NCBI GenBank assembly: GCA_009881125.1
Contig: WXFH01000036.1
Span: 14,682-78,681 of the forward strand
Source of the DNA: Acidaminobacter sp.
Lineage (GTDB): Bacteria > Bacillota_A > Clostridia > Peptostreptococcales > Acidaminobacteraceae
Direction: 5' to 3'
Length of the DNA stretch: 64,000 nucleotides
Position numbers and translations under genes: made by a program. The notes beneath the pieces are model-generated. The model did no database searches. It was not told the DNA's origin and saw only the letters and a program-made list of their open reading frames with translations. Position 1 is the first letter of the stretch, and each line of letters starts with the position of its first letter. Shown here in pieces: positions 34,701 through 42,544 of the stretch.

Positions 34701-34804
34701 AAGGAGAGACTCTCGCAGTCGAGCTGATCCGCGGTCAGCAGGCACCTTATGAGGATTATGTCTTGAATGATTGTGATGTCAGGCTGTATGTCGAAAAGGT
34801 CTAA
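31706..34804 (+). CDS. ileS: Isoleucine--tRNA ligase
   Basis: IleRS charges tRNA-Ile and edits misactivated valine. At 1032 residues it is longer than the roughly 920-residue form and fits the long clostridial/eukaryote-like (IleS2) class, which is often less sensitive to mupirocin. The HIGH-equivalent motif is GIHH at 55-58 (PTANGRPGIHH), the editing domain occupies roughly 200-400, the KMSKS loop is KKMSKSRGN near 590, and an anticodon-binding domain follows. The start is GTG 31706, with TAGGGGTG upstream; an out-of-frame ATG at 31702 stops after five codons. Codon use is biased toward C-ending codons, as expected for a highly expressed gene. Confidence 0.95.
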   Translation: MGYPELSKKPVSETEQVLRGHWDQIDLLHQSVNSREGRPGFVFYDGPPTANGRPGIHHVLARALKDSICRYKTMQGYQVKRKAGWDTHGLPVEIEVEKRLNLNNKLEIESYGIENFNHQCRESVFEYESVWRDQTERMAYLIDLENPYITLDNDYIETEWWILDQFFKQGYIYEGHKILPYCARCGTGLASHEVAQGYQEIKTATVYVKFKRKDADEYFLVWTTTPWTLASNVALTVSAKEVYVKVRQNDEIYYVAKALAPAVLGKEYEVLEEIDGKSLEYVEYEQLMPFVKADKKAFYVTLADYVTTDDGTGIVHTAPAFGEDDYNTGVRYNLPVLQPVNEDGKYTETPWEGKFVMDADPEIIEWLKETGKLYKRQTMAHNYPHCWRCKTPLLYYAKPSWYIEMTKFRDQLIENNNSVNWHPSYVGEKRFGNWLENVNDWAISRSRYWGTPLNIWRCDECGHTTSVASRQELVDRAKEEIGLDIELHRPYVDGIHLTCDKCSSNMTRVTDVIDCWFDSGAMPFAQHHWPFENKENFDQLFPADFICEGIDQTRGWFYSLLAISTFVMDKAPYKNVLVNDLILDKEGKKMSKSRGNIVDSFKLFDQYGADVVRWYLYFVSPAWTPTKFDEEGVREVESKFFRTIKNVYNFFSLYANTDKVDATAQFVAPADRPELDRWVLSKLNRLVNETTEALEAFDTTKAVRKIQEFVNEDLSNWYIRRSRRRFWETEMSEDKIAVYNTTYETLITVCKLAAPFAPYVTEEIYRSLTGEMSVHLAMFPAADEALIDERVEQRMDLIRDLVTLGRGARESVKIKVRQPIQRVYVDGRYEALISDLSDLIEEELNVKEVVFAEDLGLYMNFSLKPNFKVLGPILGSKMGAFSKALQNVSPQTAAPVLNSGGTFDIDLEGESFTLDQENVLVNISAKDGFTVGMDNNLFMILDTTLTDELILEGYARELISRVQQMRKANDFNVLDEIKIFYECDDRFDAGIMAHQAYIKGETLAVELIRGQQAPYEDYVLNDCDVRLYVEKV

Positions 34805-34873
34805 AGCGCACACTGTCGGTTTGATCCGGCAACCTCAGTTATAGCAGGATCTACAAAAGTCAAGGCAGGGACT

Positions 34874-35034
34874 AGTACCCTGTAAATTCTAAAACTATAA
34901 CATACAACTGCGGTAAAATTTCGAAGTGCAAGGCGGAGGAAGCAGCGATACTAGGCAGTATCGCGGATAACGACAACGCAGCAATGCGGAATTTTAACCT
35001 GTTGAATGTCGAGTTTTAGTGTTTACAGGGTACT
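34874..35034. repeat. 161-bp imperfect palindromic element (MITE- or REP-like)
   Basis: The element is bounded by 13-bp perfect inverted ends, AGTACCCTGTAAA (34874-34886) and TTTACAGGGTACT (35022-35034). Its exact centre is a hairpin GCGATACT-AGGC-AGTATCGC (34945-34964). Between them the arms match imperfectly (CTAAAACT with AGTTTTAG, TAAAATT with AATTTTA). The whole stretch can fold into one long hairpin. It encodes no protein. It separates ileS from the RluD-type gene, where lspA and divIVA are often found. A second hairpin, GCGCC-GTTC-GGCGC (35037-35050), lies next to it. The family is not known to me. Confidence 0.75.
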
Positions 35035-35130
35035 TTGCGCCGTTCGGCGCTCGTCCCTGTCTCTGTCTTATTTATCAATGGTTCTTCACCATCAGGTGAG
35101 CATTCAACTCGAATAGGAGGTGGCAGGCAC

Positions 35131-36601
<1,471 letters not shown>

Positions 36602-36623
36602 TGCCTAAATGAACTTTTTAACA

Positions 36624-36673
36624 AAAGAATACGAGGAGGTCTGTGTCTTTGCACCGACCTCCTCGTATTCTTT
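36624..36673. terminator. Bidirectional terminator between pyrR and rqcH
   Basis: An 18-bp perfect inverted repeat with arms at 36624-36641 and 36656-36673 encloses a 14-nt loop. Each outer arm ends in a short A/T tract. It lies between convergent genes and can stop transcription from both sides. Confidence 0.88.
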
Positions 36674-36689
36674 CAAATCTTATAGGGCA

Positions 36690-38483
36690 TTATACCTGCA
36701 GACGTTTGATGACCGTTTCGTCCGGTGTGACGTACAGAGTCTTGTTGTGCACGTAGATAACCATGCCTGGTTTAGCGCCTGACGGCTTTGAAACGTGGCG
36801 GATCTCGGTGTAATCCACAGGGACTTGTCCGCTGAGACGCGCCTTTGAATGCCATGCAGCCAGCAGTGCCGCCTCGAAGAGTGTCTCCTCACCAACCGGC
36901 TTTCCCTGGGTGCGTATGACGACATGTGATCCGGGAACAGACTTGGTATGGAACCATAAATCCTTATTGGAGGCTGTCTTTAAAGTCAATTCGTCATTTT
37001 GAACATTGTTGCGTCCGACAAGGATCTCAAAGCCTTCAGTACTCTTGTACTGCAGTGGCGCTGATTTTGGGCGTTTATCCTTTTTGCGGCCTTTGCTTTT
37101 CATGTAGCCTTCTTCTGAAAGCTCCAGCCTTATGGCATCAAGATTGGCTGCATCAGTGGATTGCTCAATCTGAAGGAGAACGCTTTCAAGGTATTCCATT
37201 TCACGCTCGGTCTGCTCCAGCTGAGTCAGGATTTCTGTCTGGCCGTTTTTCAGTTTGGTGTATTTTCTGAAGCAGCGCTGGGCATTTTCAACAGGTGTCA
37301 ACCGCACATCCATAGGCACATGAAGTTCAGGCGCCCCTTCTTCAAAAAAGTTTTCCACAATGGCTTCATGATCACCCTTTGAAAGCCGGTACACGTTCGC
37401 GAGGATCAGCTCGCCAAATTGTCGTTGTCTCTCTGCGTCCTCCGCTTGCTCAAGGTCGTTTTCCAAGTGGCTCTTCTTGTTGATGACGCGCTCCAGACGG
37501 TTTTCCACCATTTTTTTCATGGCTGCGGCCTTTTGATCCAGCCGGTCCTGAAGATCACGCTCTTCGAACATACGATTGACGCACAGAGATGGCTCCATGA
37601 CCGGAGATAAAAGCTCGGAAACTTCAAGTCTTAAAAGCGGCGCCGCTGTCAGGTCCAGCGGCTTGCCTGTCTCATCCAGAATCAGCCTTGTCTCAAGGGT
37701 ATTGGTTGTCAGCAGATGTTTGAGCCGTCTCAGTACTGCCTCTACTGCGTCACGGGAAGCAGCGTCCAAACGGTCTGCAGGAAGCTCCGCGTCGACACCC
37801 GCTTCAAGACAGAGCTGATGGCACAGCGCCGGTGAGAAGCCCTGAAAGGTACTTAACAACCATTGCTTAAGAGTAGAAGCTGGTTTTGCAGCGACTACCC
37901 CGGCTTGTTCGCCGTTAAAGGCGTCCTGAGGGAATTTAAAGTCCAAAAGTGGTGGTTCTGTGTCTCGAAGGTCCATTTTTCCACCCGGTGGAAGCTGATA
38001 AACAATGCCGGGATAAATCTGCCGCACCCTGGATACCGCACTTGAGATGCGTTTTACCGCATCCACGACGACCAATGAATCTGCCTGATAAAAAATCAGA
38101 TTGGAATGGCGCCCCATGATTTCCGCGCAAAGAATGCGCTCCACCCGGTTGCCGAGCTCATCATAAGTGTCAAAGACGAAGTCCAGAATCCGTTCCAACC
38201 CGCGCTGGCGAATGTCAATAAGCCTTGCGCCGGTCAAGTGCTTTCGCAGCAGCATGCAGAACATAGGGGGCTGCTGCGGGTTTTCAGGCTTTGCGTGTGT
38301 CAACGAAACATAAGGCATCGAAGCTGAAGCAGTGAGCTTTAGCCGATGGTTGCTTCGATCACTCCGGATTCCCAGAATCAAGGTGTCGCTTTCGGGCTGA
38401 TAAATCTTGTCAACCCGACCGCCAATTAATTTTTCTTGCAGCTCTGCGGCCAGCGCCGCCATAAAAATGCCATCATAGGCCAT
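36690..38483 (-). CDS. rqcH: NFACT-family ribosome quality-control protein RqcH
   Basis: RqcH, also annotated as a fibronectin-binding protein, is the bacterial Rqc2/NEMF homologue that adds alanine tails to nascent chains on obstructed 50S subunits. The 597-residue product contains NFACT-N (MAYDGIFMAALAAELQEKL), helix-hairpin-helix and coiled-coil middle parts (about 300-430), and the C-terminal NFACT-R domain with TKSVPGSHVVI and YTEIRHVSKPSGAKPGMVIY. The start codon at 38483 has GGAGG 8 nt upstream. At residues 97-98, where Bacillus RqcH has the important Asp-Arg pair, this protein reads Glu-Arg. It is a single gene with its own promoter and terminator. Confidence 0.93.
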   Translation of the reverse strand: MAYDGIFMAALAAELQEKLIGGRVDKIYQPESDTLILGIRSDRSNHRLKLTASASMPYVSLTHAKPENPQQPPMFCMLLRKHLTGARLIDIRQRGLERILDFVFDTYDELGNRVERILCAEIMGRHSNLIFYQADSLVVVDAVKRISSAVSRVRQIYPGIVYQLPPGGKMDLRDTEPPLLDFKFPQDAFNGEQAGVVAAKPASTLKQWLLSTFQGFSPALCHQLCLEAGVDAELPADRLDAASRDAVEAVLRRLKHLLTTNTLETRLILDETGKPLDLTAAPLLRLEVSELLSPVMEPSLCVNRMFEERDLQDRLDQKAAAMKKMVENRLERVINKKSHLENDLEQAEDAERQRQFGELILANVYRLSKGDHEAIVENFFEEGAPELHVPMDVRLTPVENAQRCFRKYTKLKNGQTEILTQLEQTEREMEYLESVLLQIEQSTDAANLDAIRLELSEEGYMKSKGRKKDKRPKSAPLQYKSTEGFEILVGRNNVQNDELTLKTASNKDLWFHTKSVPGSHVVIRTQGKPVGEETLFEAALLAAWHSKARLSGQVPVDYTEIRHVSKPSGAKPGMVIYVHNKTLYVTPDETVIKRLQV

Positions 38484-38507
38484 GGAGATCCCTCCTGAAA
38501 TACAATA

Positions 38508-38536
38508 AGTATAGCATGCACGCCGCAAATTATAAA
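38508..38536 (-). promoter_or_regulatory. Promoter of rqcH
   Basis: On the minus strand TTTATA (38536-38531) and TATACT (38513-38508) are separated by 17 bp, and TGC precedes the -10, giving an extended -10 element. Confidence 0.6.
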
Positions 38537-38554
38537 GAAATCGGGTTCAGTCTA

Positions 38555-38563
38555 TGTTAGAAT
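38555..38563 (+). promoter_or_regulatory. Extended -10 promoter candidate for dapF
   Basis: TGTTAGAAT matches TG-n-TAnnnT on the plus strand. No good -35 hexamer is present. It would start the dapF-yicC-gmk-rpoZ transcript divergently from rqcH. Confidence 0.4.
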
Positions 38564-38599
38564 AAATAAGGAACTGCTTTTGTGAAGGAGGCAATTATT

Positions 38600-39442
38600 T
38601 TGAAATGGACTAAATGGCATGGCGCCGGCAACGATTTTCTGATTGGCGACTGGTCTGAAAATTATACAGAAGCTCAGTGGCAAGCCCTGATCGCCAAAAT
38701 TTCCCACCGTCATTTCGGCGTAGGCGCAGACGGGGTCATGCTGGTGGCACCTGCTGAAGATAAAAACTTCGCTGCCAGAATGATTTATTATAATTCTGAC
38801 GGTTCCAGAGCTGCCATGTGCGGCAATGGAATCCGCTGCTTTTCAGCACATCTCCATAGAACAGGCAGAGCTCGGGAAGGGCTTTTCACTGTTTTAACGG
38901 ATGACGGTCCTAAAGAAGTGGCGCTGCGTGTTGCAGATGAAGGCTATCAAGTCAAAATTTCCATGGGCGCGGCTATATTTGCTGCAGATCAAATTCCCGT
39001 TCTTTCAGTACAAGGCTCTATGTTGGACGAGAATCTTGAAGTGCTGGGTAAAACTTTTAAAGTGACAGCCCTTAAGGTCGGTGTGCCTCATTTGGTTGTC
39101 GAAATGGAGGACTTTGACGAAACGAGGATTCGACGCTTTGGACCCGCACTTGAAAATCATCCGGCTTTTCCACAAAAAATAAACGTCAATTTTGTCAGAC
39201 AGCTTAGTGACTCAGCCATTGAAGTTGTGACCTGGGAACGCGGCGCCGGACTGACTATGGCTTGCGGAACCGGCGCTTGCGCCTCGTTTTTCGCTCTATA
39301 TCACGCCGGAAGATTGACGCGCAGCGCCAGTGTGAAGGTACCCGGCGGCACTCTGGATATCTATGCAGATGATCGGGAAGAGATTTTCATGACGGGTCCC
39401 GCCGTTGCAGTCGCAGAAGTTGAAACTCTGGCGGCGTTTTAA
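38600..39442 (+). CDS. dapF: Diaminopimelate epimerase
   Basis: DapF converts LL- to meso-diaminopimelate, used for lysine synthesis and as the MurE substrate. The 280-residue protein starts KWTKWHGAGNDFLIGDW and contains the two catalytic cysteines in AAMCGNGIRCF and TMACGTGACAS. The start is TTG 38600, 8-9 nt after GAAGGAGG; a GTG at 38582 overlaps that site. It begins the gene series that continues with yicC, gmk and rpoZ. Confidence 0.95.
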   Translation: MKWTKWHGAGNDFLIGDWSENYTEAQWQALIAKISHRHFGVGADGVMLVAPAEDKNFAARMIYYNSDGSRAAMCGNGIRCFSAHLHRTGRAREGLFTVLTDDGPKEVALRVADEGYQVKISMGAAIFAADQIPVLSVQGSMLDENLEVLGKTFKVTALKVGVPHLVVEMEDFDETRIRRFGPALENHPAFPQKINVNFVRQLSDSAIEVVTWERGAGLTMACGTGACASFFALYHAGRLTRSASVKVPGGTLDIYADDREEIFMTGPAVAVAEVETLAAF

Positions 39443-39469
39443 ATTATTAGAGAAGGCAGGAGACGGACT

Positions 39470-40354
39470 ATGACCTATTCAATGACAGGATACGGCCGCG
39501 GTGAAGCAAGCAGCGACAGAATTAAAATTGTGGTTGAAATAAAATCTGTCAATCATAGATATTCTGAGATTGTCGCGAAAATCCCAAAGAAAATGAATCC
39601 TTTTGAAGAGCGCATCAAAACCATGATCAAAGACCAGGTCCAGCGCGGGAGAATTGAACTTTATGTCAATTACGAAGAGCAGGTCGGCGCAGATTATTCC
39701 ATATTGCCGAATGATGCGGTTCTGGATCAGTATTACGCGGCGCTTAAGCACCTGAAAGACCGTTATGCGCTTAGAGATGATGTGACACTTTCTTTGATGT
39801 CCAGACACCCTGAAGCGTTTAGAGTCGAGTATGTGGAAGTGGATGGGGAGGCCATCTGGTCCGTCCTGGAAAAAGCGGCTGCAGCTGCAATTGGTCAAAT
39901 GATTGAAATGAGGAAGACCGAAGGCGCGAAGCTGGTAGTGGATATTCTTGAAAGAATCAGCCAAATGAAATCAAGACTCGAAAAGATCGAAAGTCAGTCA
40001 CCTCAGATTGTTGAAGCATATCGTCAAAAGATGAGGGATCGACTTACTGATTTGCTTGGGGATATGGGGATTCAGATTGATGAGGCGAGAATCGCCCATG
40101 AAATCGCCATTTTTGCGGATAAAACTAATGTGACTGAAGAAATCGTCAGATTGAAATCTCACTTTGATCAAATTGCTGATATCATTGACCAAGGCGGCGC
40201 TGCCGGGAGGAAACTCGATTTTCTCGTACAGGAAATGAATCGGGAGGTCAACACCATCGGCTCAAAATCGCCTGATTTTGAGATCAGCAACGACGTCATT
40301 GAGTTGAAAAGTGAGCTTGAGAAAATCAGAGAACAGATCCAGAATATTGAGTAA
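39470..40354 (+). CDS. yicC: YicC family endoribonuclease
   Basis: This 294-residue protein belongs to the YicC/YloC family, recently described as endoribonucleases that act on mRNA or small RNA. The N-terminus MTYSMTGYGRGEA and IKSVNHRYSEI is highly characteristic, and the C-terminal DUF1732 region ends with DQGGAAGRKLDFLVQEMNREVNTIGSKSPDFEIS. The gene lies upstream of gmk, as usual; the small remA-like gene often found between them is missing. GCAGGAG is 7 nt before the ATG. Confidence 0.93.
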   Translation: MTYSMTGYGRGEASSDRIKIVVEIKSVNHRYSEIVAKIPKKMNPFEERIKTMIKDQVQRGRIELYVNYEEQVGADYSILPNDAVLDQYYAALKHLKDRYALRDDVTLSLMSRHPEAFRVEYVEVDGEAIWSVLEKAAAAAIGQMIEMRKTEGAKLVVDILERISQMKSRLEKIESQSPQIVEAYRQKMRDRLTDLLGDMGIQIDEARIAHEIAIFADKTNVTEEIVRLKSHFDQIADIIDQGGAAGRKLDFLVQEMNREVNTIGSKSPDFEISNDVIELKSELEKIREQIQNIE

Positions 40355-40396
40355 CTTGCTGATTTAGAATCGATCTGAAGGGGAGTCGCATTAAGA

Positions 40397-41020
40397 ATGA
40401 AAAGAAAAGGGTTGCTCTTGGTTGTTTCCGGGCCGTCCGGCGTTGGAAAGGGAACCATCTGCAAGGCATTAATGAAGCTTCGTGAGGACATAAAGCTGTC
40501 CATTTCCATGACCACGAGGGCACCTAGACCGGGTGAAGAAGAAGGCATCAATTACTTTTTTACAAATAGGGACGCTTTTATCAGATTGATTCAGCAGGGT
40601 GAGCTGCTCGAATACGCCAAAGTCTATGACAATTATTATGGGACGCCAAAAGCTTTCGTCATGGAACAGCTGGATCAAGGCGTGGACGTACTGCTGGAAA
40701 TAGACATTCAAGGCGCACTGAAGGTGAAAGAGCAATATCCGGAAGGTGTATTTGTCTTTATTTTGCCGCCGACTATGGAAGAATTGAAAAACCGGATTGT
40801 CGGGCGCGGGACAGAAAGCGCCGAAGCCATTGACAAGCGATTCACCGCCGCCTACAATGAGATAGACTTAATGGAAAACTACAATTATTTTATTTTCAAT
40901 GACCGTGTAGATCTCGCCACAGCGCGGTTGATCTCGATCATTGAAGCTGAACGCCTCAGAATCAGGCCTCAGTCTGTGAAAGAACTGATTCGTGAAATCA
41001 AGGAGGAATCGAAGTGTTAA
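40397..41020 (+). CDS. gmk: Guanylate kinase
   Basis: Gmk phosphorylates GMP to GDP with ATP. The 207-residue protein has the P-loop GPSGVGKGT near residue 12, the GMP-binding segment SMTTRAPRPGEEEGINYFF and DVLLEIDIQGALKVKE. Start ATG 40397 follows GAAGGGGAG. Its end overlaps the rpoZ start by 7 bp, so the two are probably translationally coupled. Confidence 0.95.
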   Translation: MKRKGLLLVVSGPSGVGKGTICKALMKLREDIKLSISMTTRAPRPGEEEGINYFFTNRDAFIRLIQQGELLEYAKVYDNYYGTPKAFVMEQLDQGVDVLLEIDIQGALKVKEQYPEGVFVFILPPTMEELKNRIVGRGTESAEAIDKRFTAAYNEIDLMENYNYFIFNDRVDLATARLISIIEAERLRIRPQSVKELIREIKEESKC

Positions 41021-41220
41021 AACCACCCATTAATGAACTGATCGATATCGCAGGAAGCCGCTACGCATTGGTTGTGCTGACTTCTAGGCGCGCACGCCAG
41101 ATTATCGACGGCGCAGAAGTTAAAATTGATGACAAGTCCATTAAAAAGCCTATGAGTATTGCTACCCAGGAACTATATGAGCACAAGCTGGAAATCATCG
41201 ATTTCGACAAAGAGGATTAG
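41014..41220 (+). CDS. rpoZ: DNA-directed RNA polymerase omega subunit
   Basis: Omega is the small subunit that helps assemble RNA polymerase around beta-prime. The 68-residue product has the conserved core PPINELIDIAGSRYALVVLTSRRARQI and ends in an acidic tail. It starts with GTG 41014, 6 nt after AAGGAGG, inside the gmk end. Position after gmk and before coaBC is typical of Gram-positive genomes. Confidence 0.92.
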   Translation: MLKPPINELIDIAGSRYALVVLTSRRARQIIDGAEVKIDDKSIKKPMSIATQELYEHKLEIIDFDKED

Positions 41221-41224
41221 TCAA

Positions 41225-42466
41225 ATGAGTGGCGTGTTGACGGGCAAGAACATTGTCTTGGGCGTCACAGGCGGGATTGCTGCCTATAAGTCAGCGGATC
41301 TGGTCAGCAGATTGAAGAAGCTGGACGCCAATGTTTATGTGGTGATGACGGCGCATGCTAAGGCTTTTGTATCGCCCCTCACCTTTCAGTCTCTGTCCCA
41401 GAATTATGTGGTCGAGGACATGTTCGAAGCCCCCAGGACCTGGGATGTCGAGCATATTGCCCTCGCGAAGCTCGCAGACCTCTATGTGATCGCCCCAGCA
41501 TCTGCGAACGTTCTCGCGAAAATGGCCGCCGGAATTGCAGATGATTTTTTGACGACGACGATTCTGGCGACTCAGGCGCCCATTCTCGTTGCGCCTGCTA
41601 TGAACACACAAATGTATCTGAGTCCGCTGACACAGCGAAACATGAAAACGCTTCAAGATTTGGGCGTTGGCTTTGTTGCGCCCGGCAGCGGAAGGTTGGC
41701 TTGCGGGGATGAAGGCATTGGAAAGATGGCTGAGCCGCAGCAGATTGTGGACGAAATTGTCAAACTGCTCGCTATTGAATCTGAAAGTGACCTGCCGCGG
41801 CTGCTGGAAGGCAAACGTGTACTGATCACAGCAGGTCCAACCCGTGAGGCTTTGGATCCGGTGCGCTATCTGACAAATCACTCCACCGGGAAAATGGGTT
41901 ATGCCATTGCGGAAGCTGCAGCGGCCATGGGCGCGGAAACGAAACTGGTTTCCGGACCGGTCGAGTTGTCAGCGCCTGAAGGCGTTCAGCGTGTGAAGGT
42001 CGAATCTGCCCGGGACATGTTTGAGGCAGTCATGTGCGACCTTAACTATGACATTATCATCATGACAGCCGCAGTTGCGGATTACCGGCCAAAGACCACT
42101 CAAACCCAGAAAATTAAGAAGGTTGAGGGAGATTTAACGCTGGAACTGACGCGAAATCCCGACATCCTTTTTGAGGTGGGAAAAGTTAAGACCCACCAAG
42201 TCCTCATTGGTTTTGCGGCAGAAACTGAGCATGTCATAGAACACGCCGCTGCAAAGCTTCGAAAAAAGAACCTGGACATGATCGTGGCGAATGATGTGAC
42301 AGTTGCAGGCGCGGGATTCGGAAGCGACACCAACGTCGTGACGTTTATCACATCTGACGGCGTCCAGACTGCATTTGATCAAATGGAGAAATCCGAAGTG
42401 GCAAAGGCCATCTTGAAAAAGGCGGCTGATCTATTGTCTGAGGCAGATCCAGTCGGGACGAGTTAA
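41225..42466 (+). CDS. coaBC: Bifunctional phosphopantothenoylcysteine decarboxylase/synthase
   Basis: CoaBC makes 4'-phosphopantetheine in coenzyme A synthesis: the CoaB part ligates cysteine to phosphopantothenate using CTP and the FMN-dependent CoaC part decarboxylates the product. The 413-residue protein has CoaC at about 1-190 (GVTGGIAAYKSADL, PAMNTQMY, catalytic Cys in GRLACGDEG) and CoaB from about 195 (VLITAGPTREALDPVRYLTNHSTGKMG and AAVADYRP). The ATG at 41225 is chosen; an earlier in-frame codon lies inside rpoZ. It works in the same pathway as coaD at 59045. Confidence 0.95.
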   Translation: MSGVLTGKNIVLGVTGGIAAYKSADLVSRLKKLDANVYVVMTAHAKAFVSPLTFQSLSQNYVVEDMFEAPRTWDVEHIALAKLADLYVIAPASANVLAKMAAGIADDFLTTTILATQAPILVAPAMNTQMYLSPLTQRNMKTLQDLGVGFVAPGSGRLACGDEGIGKMAEPQQIVDEIVKLLAIESESDLPRLLEGKRVLITAGPTREALDPVRYLTNHSTGKMGYAIAEAAAAMGAETKLVSGPVELSAPEGVQRVKVESARDMFEAVMCDLNYDIIIMTAAVADYRPKTTQTQKIKKVEGDLTLELTRNPDILFEVGKVKTHQVLIGFAAETEHVIEHAAAKLRKKNLDMIVANDVTVAGAGFGSDTNVVTFITSDGVQTAFDQMEKSEVAKAILKKAADLLSEADPVGTS

Positions 42467-42492
42467 AGCAAGGCAACCCAATAGACCATCCG

Positions 42493-42521
42493 GGGGTAGA
42501 GGCATCTACTCCTGTTTCTTT
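42493..42521 (+). terminator. Possible weak terminator between coaBC and priA
   Basis: GGGGTAGA and TCTACTCC pair (one G-T pair) around GGCA, followed by TGTTTCTTT. The T tract is interrupted and priA starts soon after, so it may only attenuate. Confidence 0.4.
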
Positions 42522-42544
42522 ATGATGCTGTGGAGGTGTTTCAA

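Noticed and set aside
35035..35130. A longer start of the RluD-type gene.
   Set aside because: It begins at the last bases of the palindromic element, lacks a ribosome-binding site and encodes a non-conserved tail. ATG 35131 has AGGAGG.
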